DNA of 39,556 nucleotides, from the NCBI GenBank assembly GCA_964604675.1, contig CAZSAT010000065.1, positions 1 to 39,556 on the forward strand. The letters run 5' to 3'. The DNA is from CAZSAT01 sp964604675 (GTDB lineage Bacteria > Myxococcota_A > UBA796 > CAJQPC01). Shown here in pieces: positions 31,518-37,524 of the stretch (the first letter of the stretch is position 1; each line of letters begins with the position of its first letter). The position numbers were made by a program, and so were the translations under genes. The notes beneath the pieces are model-generated. The model saw nothing but the letters and a program-made list of their open reading frames with translations. It was not told the DNA's origin and did no database searches.

Positions 31518-34500
31518 ATGTCTCGCTCGATCGTGCTGTTCCTCTCCCTCGGTCTGGTCGCCTGCGACAAGTCCGAGCCCACCGACACCGGCACGAGCGA
31601 CCCGGGAAGCGACACCAGCGAGCCCGCCGACAGCGGCAGCACCCCCGACCCGGTCGACGCCGACGGCGACGGCTTCTCCGAGGACGAGGACTGCGACGAC
31701 ACCGACGCCACGGTGAACCCCGACGCCGTCGAGGCCTGCGACGGCATCGACAACGACTGCGACGGCACCATCGACGCGGGCGCCGAGGACGCCGCCACCT
31801 GGTACTTCGACGCCGACGGCGATGGCTACGGCGACCCGGAGACCACCACCGAGACCTGCGACGCGAAGAAGGCCGACTACGTGCTCGACGCCACCGACTG
31901 CGACGACACCGAGGCCGCCATCTTCCCGGGCGCCGAGGAGATCTGCGACGGCCTCGACAACGACTGCTCCGGCGCGGCGGACCCCGACGACGCCGTGGAC
32001 GCCGCGGTCTGGTTCCGCGACGAGGACGGCGACGGCCACGGCGCCGCCGAGAAGTACATGTCCTCGTGCGACCAGCCCTCGGGCTACACCGCCGAGGCCA
32101 CCGACTGCGACGACGGCGACAGCGCGGTGAGCCCCGACGCCACCGAGGTCTGCGACGGCGTCGACAACGACTGCTCCGGCGTGATCGACGGCGGCGACGC
32201 CGCCGACGCCACCGAGTGGTACAGCGACGCCGACGGCGACGGCTACGGCACCTCCGACGCCTCGGTCTTCGCCTGCGACGCGCCCAGCGGCTTCGTCGGC
32301 GACGCCACCGACTGCGACGACAGCGCGAGCGCGGTCCACCCCACCGCCGACGAGGTCTGCGACGGCATCGACAACGACTGCTCCGGCGACATCGACTCGG
32401 ACGCGATCGACCCGACCACCTGGTACGCCGACAGCGACGGCGACGGCTTCGGCGACGCCGACACCACCAGCGAGGGCTGCATCGCCGACGTGGGCTACGT
32501 GGCCGACGCCACCGACTGCGACGACACCGCCGCCGCCGTGAACAGCACGGCCGAAGAGGTGTGCGACGGCATCGACAACGACTGCTCCGGCGACGCCGAC
32601 ACCGACGCCACCGACCGCAGCACCTGGTACGAAGACGCGGACGGTGACGGCCACGCCGGCTCCACCGAGGTGCAGGCCTGCGACCAGCCCGCCGGCCACT
32701 TCGCCAGCATCACGGACTGCGACGACAGCGCCGCCGCCGTGAGCCCCGACGCCGAAGAGGTGTGCGACGGCATCGACAACGACTGCTCCGGCGACGCCGA
32801 CAGCGACGCCACCGACCGCAGCACCTGGTTCGCCGACAGCGATGCCGACGGCTTCGGCGACGCGGCCGCCAGCACGCTGAGCTGCGACGCCCCCAGCGGC
32901 TACCTCGCCGACGCCACCGACTGCGACGACAGCTCCGCGGCCGTGAGCCCCGACGCCGAAGAGGTGTGCGACGGCATCGACAACGACTGCTCCGGCGACG
33001 CCGACAGCGACGCCACCGACCGCAGCACCTGGTTCGCCGACAGCGATGCCGACGGCTTCGGCGACGCGGCCGCCAGCACGCTGAGCTGCGACGCCCCCAG
33101 CGGCTACCTCGCCGACGCCACCGACTGCGACGACAGCTCCGCGGCCGTGAGCCCCGACGCCGAAGAGGTGTGCGACGGCATCGACAACGACTGCTCCGGC
33201 GACGCCGACAGCGACGCCACCGACCGCAGCACCTGGTTCGCCGACAGCGATGCCGACGGCTTCGGCGACGCGGCCGCCAGCACGCTGAGCTGCGACGCCC
33301 CCAGCGGCTACCTCGCCGACGCCACCGACTGCGACGACAGCGCGGCCGCCATCTCGCCGGCCGGCACCGAGGTCTGCGACGGCATCGACAACGACTGCTC
33401 CGGCGACGCCGACAGCGACGCCACCGACCGCAGCACCTGGTTCGCCGACAGCGATGCCGACGGCTTCGGCGACGCGGCCGCCAGCACGCTGAGCTGCGAC
33501 GCCCCCAGCGGCTACCTCGCCGACGCCACCGACTGCGACGACAGCGCGGCCGCCATCTCGCCGGCCGGCACCGAGGTCTGCGACGGCATCGACAACGACT
33601 GCTCCGGCGACATCGACGTGGACGCGGTGGACGCCGCCACCTTCTACGCCGACAGCGACGCCGACGGCTACGGCGACGTGTCCGCGACCGCCACGGGCTG
33701 CGAGGCACCCTCGGGCTACCTGACCGACGCCAGCGACTGCGACGACGACGCGGTGGACGTGAACCCCGGCGTCACCGAGGTCTGCAGCGACGGCGTGGAC
33801 AACGACTGCGACGGCGGCGCCAACGGCTGCTTCCTCGAGGGCGACTACGACCTCGGCGTGGTCGACGTGAAGATGACGGGTGTGGCGGCCTACGACTACA
33901 CGGGCCGCTCCGTGGCCTGTGCGGGCGACCTCGACGGCGACGGCTACGACGACATCGTGGTCGGCGCGCACAAGTACAACGACGCCACGGTCGGCGGGGA
34001 CTCCGGCGCGGCCCACATCCTGTACGGCCCGGTCAGCCTGGGCAGCATGAGCCTGGCCGACGCCGACGCCCGCCTGATCGGCGAGGTGGCGAGCGACCTG
34101 GCCGGCTACGCGGTCAACGGCGCGGGCGACGTGGACGGCGACGGCTTCGACGACGTGCTGGTCGGCAGCTACGCCCACGACGGCGCCGGCTCGAACGCCG
34201 GCGCGACCTGGCTGGTCAACGGCCCGATCACCGGCGAGGTCGGCCTGGCCTCGGCCGACGCCATCATCAACGGCACCAACGCCGGCGACGGCTTCGGGGT
34301 GGCGGTGAACTCCGCTGGCGACCTGAACGGCGACGGCTACGACGACCTCATCATGGGCGCCTACGGCTACCAGTCCTCCAAGGGCGCGACCTACGTGTTC
34401 TTCGGCCCCGTGACCGGCGAGTTCAAGTCCGACACCGCCGACGCCGGCTTCGTGGGCAGCAACGCGAGCGACAGCCTGGGCTGGTCGGTCGCGCCCGCCG

Positions 34501-35174
34501 GCGACCTCGACGGCGACGGCTACGACGACATCGTCATCGGCTCGAACCAGGGCGGCGCCGACGACGCCGGCGAGGTCTACGTGTACTACGGCGACGCCGC
34601 GGGCAGCTTCAGCGACTACGCCTTCATCACGGGCGTCTCGAGCGCCGACTACGCCGGCCAGGACGTGCGTGGTGCCGGCGACCTGAACGGCGACGGCTAC
34701 GACGACATCGTCATCGGGGCCTACGGCGAGGACAGCCAGGGCGGTGGTGCCGGTGCCACCTACGTGCTCTACGGACCCGTGGTCGGCGACGTGGACCTGT
34801 CCGCTGGCGCCGACGCGGTCATCTACGGCGAGGTCGGCGGCGACACCAGCGGCTACAGCGTGGCCGGCGTCGGCGACGTCAATGGCGACGGCTGGGACGA
34901 CCTGATGATCGGCGCCTACAACAACGACCAGGGCGGCTCGAACGCCGGCGCGGCCTACCTCGTGTACGGCCCCGTCGAGGGCGAGTTCGACCTGACGGAG
35001 GCCGACGTGCGCTTCACCGGCGAGTCCAACGGCGACAGCGCCGGCCGCTACGTGTCCGCTGCGGGCGACGTGAACGCCGACGGCTACGCCGACATGCTGG
35101 TCGGCGCGCAGTACGACGACGACGCGGGCACGGACGCCGGCGCGGCGTACCTCATCTACGGCCGCGGGCTCTAG
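31518..35174 (+). CDS. 1218-residue lipoprotein: 11 MopE-type repeats plus seven-bladed FG-GAP propeller
   Basis: Lipoprotein with signal MSRSIVLFLSLGLVAC (Cys16) and a TDTGTSDPGSDT linker. Residues about 50-770 hold 11 MopE-type repeats with the core EVCDGIDNDCSGD and a DADGDGxGD calcium-type loop, the family named from the Methylococcus copper protein MopE. Residues about 773-1218 contain seven FG-GAP repeats (GDLDGDGYDDIVVGA-like), enough for a seven-bladed propeller. It should be a surface, metal/calcium-binding adhesion-type protein. AGGAG at 31506-31510, seven bases from the ATG, supports the start. The repeats from 32754 to 33569 are nearly identical at the DNA level. The hairpin array follows the stop directly. 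Confidence 0.88.
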   Translation: MSRSIVLFLSLGLVACDKSEPTDTGTSDPGSDTSEPADSGSTPDPVDADGDGFSEDEDCDDTDATVNPDAVEACDGIDNDCDGTIDAGAEDAATWYFDADGDGYGDPETTTETCDAKKADYVLDATDCDDTEAAIFPGAEEICDGLDNDCSGAADPDDAVDAAVWFRDEDGDGHGAAEKYMSSCDQPSGYTAEATDCDDGDSAVSPDATEVCDGVDNDCSGVIDGGDAADATEWYSDADGDGYGTSDASVFACDAPSGFVGDATDCDDSASAVHPTADEVCDGIDNDCSGDIDSDAIDPTTWYADSDGDGFGDADTTSEGCIADVGYVADATDCDDTAAAVNSTAEEVCDGIDNDCSGDADTDATDRSTWYEDADGDGHAGSTEVQACDQPAGHFASITDCDDSAAAVSPDAEEVCDGIDNDCSGDADSDATDRSTWFADSDADGFGDAAASTLSCDAPSGYLADATDCDDSSAAVSPDAEEVCDGIDNDCSGDADSDATDRSTWFADSDADGFGDAAASTLSCDAPSGYLADATDCDDSSAAVSPDAEEVCDGIDNDCSGDADSDATDRSTWFADSDADGFGDAAASTLSCDAPSGYLADATDCDDSAAAISPAGTEVCDGIDNDCSGDADSDATDRSTWFADSDADGFGDAAASTLSCDAPSGYLADATDCDDSAAAISPAGTEVCDGIDNDCSGDIDVDAVDAATFYADSDADGYGDVSATATGCEAPSGYLTDASDCDDDAVDVNPGVTEVCSDGVDNDCDGGANGCFLEGDYDLGVVDVKMTGVAAYDYTGRSVACAGDLDGDGYDDIVVGAHKYNDATVGGDSGAAHILYGPVSLGSMSLADADARLIGEVASDLAGYAVNGAGDVDGDGFDDVLVGSYAHDGAGSNAGATWLVNGPITGEVGLASADAIINGTNAGDGFGVAVNSAGDLNGDGYDDLIMGAYGYQSSKGATYVFFGPVTGEFKSDTADAGFVGSNASDSLGWSVAPAGDLDGDGYDDIVIGSNQGGADDAGEVYVYYGDAAGSFSDYAFITGVSSADYAGQDVRGAGDLNGDGYDDIVIGAYGEDSQGGGAGATYVLYGPVVGDVDLSAGADAVIYGEVGGDTSGYSVAGVGDVNGDGWDDLMIGAYNNDQGGSNAGAAYLVYGPVEGEFDLTEADVRFTGESNGDSAGRYVSAAGDVNADGYADMLVGAQYDDDAGTDAGAAYLIYGRGL
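32754..33569 (+). repeat. Four tandem 204-bp near-identical units inside the MopE-repeat gene
   Basis: Units start at 32754, 32958, 33162 and 33366, each exactly 204 bp (68 codons), with a partial fifth at 33570. The core of each (the ATD-DRSTWFADSDADGFGD region) is nearly base-identical between copies, while flanking junctions vary: AEEV in the first three, GTEV in the fourth. Older repeats at 31730-32750 are diverged. This points to recent duplication by slippage or unequal crossover. Confidence 0.9.
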
Positions 35175-35690
35175 CGCTGTGCCGGCGCGTGCGCGCCGAC
35201 ACTGCGCTTCCCCTTCCCTGGCCCTTCGGGCGCTCAGGGGACCGATTCTTCCCTGAAGGGGGGCCCTCAACGGCCCCCCTATGCACCCTTCGGGTGCTGA
35301 CCCCCCACCGTAGGTCTGCGCTCTGCCGGCGCGTGCGCGCCGACACTGCGCTTCCCCTTCCCTGGCCCTTCGGGCGCTNNNNNNNNNNNNNNNNNNNNNN
35401 NNNNNNNNNNNNNNNNNNNNNNNNNNNNNNNNNNNNNNNNNNNNNNNNNNNNNNNNNNNNNNNNNNNNNNNNNNNNNNACCCCCCACCGTAGGTCTGCGC
35501 TCTGCCGGCGCGTGCGCGCCGACACTGCGCTTCTCCCCTTCGCTGGCCCTTCGGGCGCTCAGGGGACCGATTCTTCCCTGAAGGGGGGCCCTCGACGGCC
35601 CCCCTATGCACCCTTCGGCTGCTGACCCCCCCACCGTAGGTCTGCGCTGTGCCGGCGCGTGCGCGCCGACACTGCGGCTCCCCACCGTTG
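35175..35690. repeat. Hairpin-rich tandem array, 144-147 bp units, spanning the assembly gap
   Basis: The 35175-35690 stretch has no gene; it is an array. The motif GCCGGCGCGTGCGCGCC recurs at 35181, 35325, 35504 and 35651, giving 144-147 bp periods. Each full unit contains several inverted repeats: GGCGCG/CGCGCC; CAGGG/CCCTG; a 9-bp stem AGGGGGGCC/GGCCCCCCT (35257-35280 and 35582-35605) whose loop differs between copies (CTCAAC against CTCGAC) while the stem is kept; and GCACCC/GGGTGC. The array begins right after the stop at 35174 and is interrupted by 100 N. Confidence 0.88.
35379..35478. other. Assembly gap (100 N)
   Basis: Exactly 100 undetermined bases lie within the tandem array, and repeat units flank them on both sides. 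The number is a placeholder, so the true array length, and even the linkage of the two sides, is not known. Confidence 0.99.
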
Positions 35691-35698
35691 CCGCTGCG

Positions 35699-35803
35699 CT
35701 ACGCGACAGCAGCAGCGACCCGCGCTCGGAGTGCGGGGAGCACCTCCTGCTCGAACCAGGGGTGCTTGCGCATCCAGGCCCGACTCCGCCAGGAGGGGTG
35801 TGG
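35699..35803 (-). pseudogene. Remnant of a uracil-DNA glycosylase C-terminus
   Basis: On the minus strand a 35-residue frame ending in TAG reads LPHPSWRSRAW, then MRKHPWFEQEVLPALRARV. HPSxxS/N followed by (N/H)PWF and a LPALRARV helix is the C-terminal motif of uracil-DNA glycosylase-type proteins, in which the HPS motif contacts DNA. The frame continues upstream as junk, so the rest of the gene has been lost. Identification rests on a short stretch. Confidence 0.45.
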
Positions 35804-36049
35804 GAGCCGGCCCTGCGACCGCTCTACGACGCGCTGATGGCGTACCCCGGCTGCGCGGACCTCATCCTGGGCGAGCCCGGCCCGCTCGACGTGCTGTTGC
35901 CCGTGAGCCTGGCGAAGGGCGGCGTGCGCCTGCGCTTCGCCACGCTCATCACCACGCTCGGAACCCCCATCGACGCCACCGCCCAGGGGCTCTCCGTCGA
36001 GCTGTACTACCCCCTGGATCCGGCCACGGAAGCCTGGCTGAACGGCTGA
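35798..36049 (+). pseudogene. C-terminal remnant of an MmyB-like XRE regulator
   Basis: The plus frame reads VWEPALRPLYDALMAYPG, then LRFATLITTLGTPIDATAQG and LSVELYYPLDPATEAWL. The last two match the end of the MmyB-like ligand-binding domain (family pattern: FFSTIATFGTPxDVT...ELRIExFFPADxAT). The helix-turn-helix and most of the ligand domain are missing; upstream sequence belongs to the antisense of the glycosylase remnant and then the repeat array. Confidence 0.6.
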
Positions 36050-36081
36050 CGCGCTCACCTTCGGCGGTGCCAGGGACAAGG

Positions 36082-36099
36082 ACTCCAGGATCCTGGAGT
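36082..36099. repeat. 18-bp perfect palindrome (hairpin or operator)
   Basis: ACTCCAGGA at 36082-36090 is followed immediately by its complement, giving a perfect 18-bp palindrome with no spacer. It follows the MmyB remnant stop by 33 bp and could be a terminator stem or a dimer binding site. Confidence 0.55.
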
Positions 36100-36156
36100 T
36101 CCGTCAGGGGCGGGAGCGCCGTTCGGCAGGCAGCGTCCGTGTGGCCCGAACAGCCT

Positions 36157-36176
36157 CTGTTGCGCCGGCGCAACAG
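36157..36176. repeat. 20-bp perfect palindrome
   Basis: CTGTTGCGCC at 36157-36166 is followed directly by its exact complement to 36176. It is one of three symmetric elements in a 120-bp stretch between two gene remnants. Confidence 0.6.
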
Positions 36177-36180
36177 TCCT

Positions 36181-36200
36181 ACTTTTCACCAATGAAAAGT
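36181..36200. repeat. AT-rich inverted repeat, possible operator
   Basis: ACTTTTCA (36181-36188), spacer CCAA, then TGAAAAGT (36193-36200) is a perfect 8-bp inverted repeat and is unusually AT-rich for this window. It lies 28 bp after the end of the minus-strand DUF4143 remnant. A regulator-binding site or transfer boundary is possible. Confidence 0.5.
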
Positions 36201-36228
36201 GGATCCTGAGCCCGCCCGGCGGCCCCCG

Positions 36229-36555
36229 CTACGCGGGCCGGGGTCCCAGCTCCGACACCTCGCTCCACGGCACGAGCTCCACCCCGCGGCTCCTTCGGCG
36301 CTCGGCGCCCCCGTAGACCAGGACGCTCTCCGGTTCCAACCCGACCTCCTCGACGAGGGACGCCAGGTACTCCAGCTGCCGGAGCTGATCCCCGGTGACC
36401 GTGCGGCCGGACTTCACCTCGACGGCACGGACGATCCCGTCCTCCTCCAGGACGAAGTCCACCTCGTGGCCACGGCGGTCCCGGTAGTGGAAGAGCTCGG
36501 CGCGCTGGCAGGCGTGCCGAGGTCGCGGGCGATCATCGGGCAAGTTTAGCCTCAA
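36229..36555 (-). pseudogene. C-terminal remnant of an AAA/DUF4143 ATPase
   Basis: The 108-residue frame reads ELFHYRDRRGHEVDFVLEED and then AVEVKSGRTVTGDQLRQLEYL, the nuclease-like C-terminal domain (D...E-V-K) of prokaryotic AAA_14-DUF4143 ATPases, which are normally about 380-450 residues. The Walker-type ATPase and middle domain are absent; the first 18 residues of the frame are unrelated. In another frame just upstream, an IARDLGTPAS stretch resembles the family's winged-helix region, suggesting an internal deletion plus frameshift. TTTAG/CTAAA half-sites lie at 36543-36561. Confidence 0.65.
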
Positions 36556-36610
36556 ATACTAAATCTGCCGAAGTGCGCTCGGACGGCGACGGCATCGGGG
36601 GTGCGAGGTC

Positions 36611-36789
36611 GTCTTCGGGGGCTGCGACACACCCTGGTACGCCGATGGGGACGCGGACGGTACGGCGACCCGAGCGCCAGCGTGACGTCGTGCCATGCCC
36701 TGAGCGGAACCGTCGACAACCCGGGCGACTGCGACGACGGCGAGCGCCTGGCGTGGACGGGGGCCGCTGAGGTGTGCGACGGGGTGGAC
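36611..36789 (+). pseudogene. Decayed duplicate of a MopE repeat unit
   Basis: This ~180-bp stretch is a close but damaged copy of 38893-39071 in the intact gene downstream: both contain GTCTTCGGGGGCTGCGACAC, CCCGAGCGCCAGCGTGACG, the block GTCGACAACCCGGGCGACTG and GGTGTGCGACGGGGTGGAC. Here the frame is broken by base losses and the copy stops where the CDGVDNDC core should continue. It records an earlier duplication or deletion. Confidence 0.75.
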
Positions 36790-36839
36790 GGGGCCCGCCG
36801 CCTCTCAGGATTCCCTCGAAACGGCTACGTGCATCGCCG

Positions 36840-37184
36840 ATGCCCAGGCTCCCCAACGCGGACAGCGCCCACATTCCGGAGCAGAAGCTCCGGGCCTACC
36901 TCCTGTCCCCCAGTCACCCCGTCGGGCGCTACAAGGCGGCGTGGCTGGCGCGTCTGGGGTACACGCCCGACGACTCGTCCCGCTTGGCAAGAGACCTTCG
37001 AGAGCAACACCTCGTGCGGGACGCACGACCTGCCGGCCACAACGACTTCGGCCAGAAGTACCACATCGAGGGCGCCCTCTTCGGACCGGCTGGCGTGGCT
37101 GCCTCAGCCGTGTCAATCTGGATCCTGGAGCACGGACAGGACGCTCCGCGACTCGTCACCCTCTACCCCGGAACCACTTCGTGA
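36840..37184 (+). CDS. DUF6883-family protein (toxin-antitoxin-like pair)
   Basis: A 114-residue soluble protein that fits the DUF6883 pattern: LPNADSAHIPEQKLRAYLLS, SHPVGRYKAAWLARLGY, then DLREQHLVRDARPAGHNDFG, QKYHIEGALFGPAG and a C-terminal LVTLYPG. Family function is unproven, but it is commonly found next to DUF4926, as here (GTGA overlap at 37181). It is also seen as a C-terminal domain of larger toxin-like proteins. The ATG at 36840 is taken as the start because upstream sequence is the decayed MopE copy; no good ribosome site is seen. Confidence 0.72.
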   Translation: MPRLPNADSAHIPEQKLRAYLLSPSHPVGRYKAAWLARLGYTPDDSSRLARDLREQHLVRDARPAGHNDFGQKYHIEGALFGPAGVAASAVSIWILEHGQDAPRLVTLYPGTTS

Positions 37185-37414
37185 CCTTCGCTGCCCTCGA
37201 TCCCGTCGTGCTCGTCCGCGATCTGACGGACCACGGCCTCGCGCGCGGCGACCTGGGGGCGGTGGTCGAGGTGTACGACCAGAGAACCTACGAGGTGGAG
37301 TTCGTCACCGCGGGCGGCAGTACGCGGGCACTGGTGACGCTCGACGGCCGGGACCTGAGGCGAGTCGACCCTCATGACATGGTCGCCGTACGCCCGACGC
37401 GTCCTGCAGCGTAG
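37181..37414 (+). CDS. DUF4926-family protein (partner of DUF6883)
   Basis: A 77-residue protein that is almost entirely the DUF4926 domain: LDPVVLVRDLTDHGLARGDLG, AVVEVYDQRTYEVEFVTAGG, RALVTLDGRDLRRVDPHD. This is a small SH3-like beta fold. It starts with GTG inside the stop of the DUF6883 gene, the arrangement of a toxin-antitoxin operon; which one is the antitoxin, or whether they are a TA pair at all, is not established. Confidence 0.75.
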   Translation: MTFAALDPVVLVRDLTDHGLARGDLGAVVEVYDQRTYEVEFVTAGGSTRALVTLDGRDLRRVDPHDMVAVRPTRPAA

Positions 37415-37524
37415 TCGGTCGGTTCGGGCCCGCAGGCCCTCCCGGCGTCGGGCAGAGCGAAGAGCCTGACGACGGGCGCGCCAAGCGCACGACGCCACCC
37501 CGAGCCACCGGGGTAGGCTCATCC

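Noticed and set aside
32754..33569. CRISPR array
   Set aside because: Repeats are contiguous 204-bp coding units with no unique spacers, and they keep the reading frame.
31458..35525. 1355-codon open frame on the minus strand across the MopE/FG-GAP gene
   Set aside because: It runs antisense to a strong repeat gene, contains the N gap and has a low-complexity Ala/Val/Gly/His composition, typical of high-GC shadow frames.
35152..35685. Arg/Gly-rich minus-strand frames across the tandem array
   Set aside because: They are translations of the hairpin repeat and pass through N bases; there is no start signal and no evidence of coding.
37426..37439. GGGCC/GGCCC hairpin after the DUF4926 gene as a terminator
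   Set aside because: The stem is only 5 bp with no U-tract, and such motifs are frequent in DNA of this composition.
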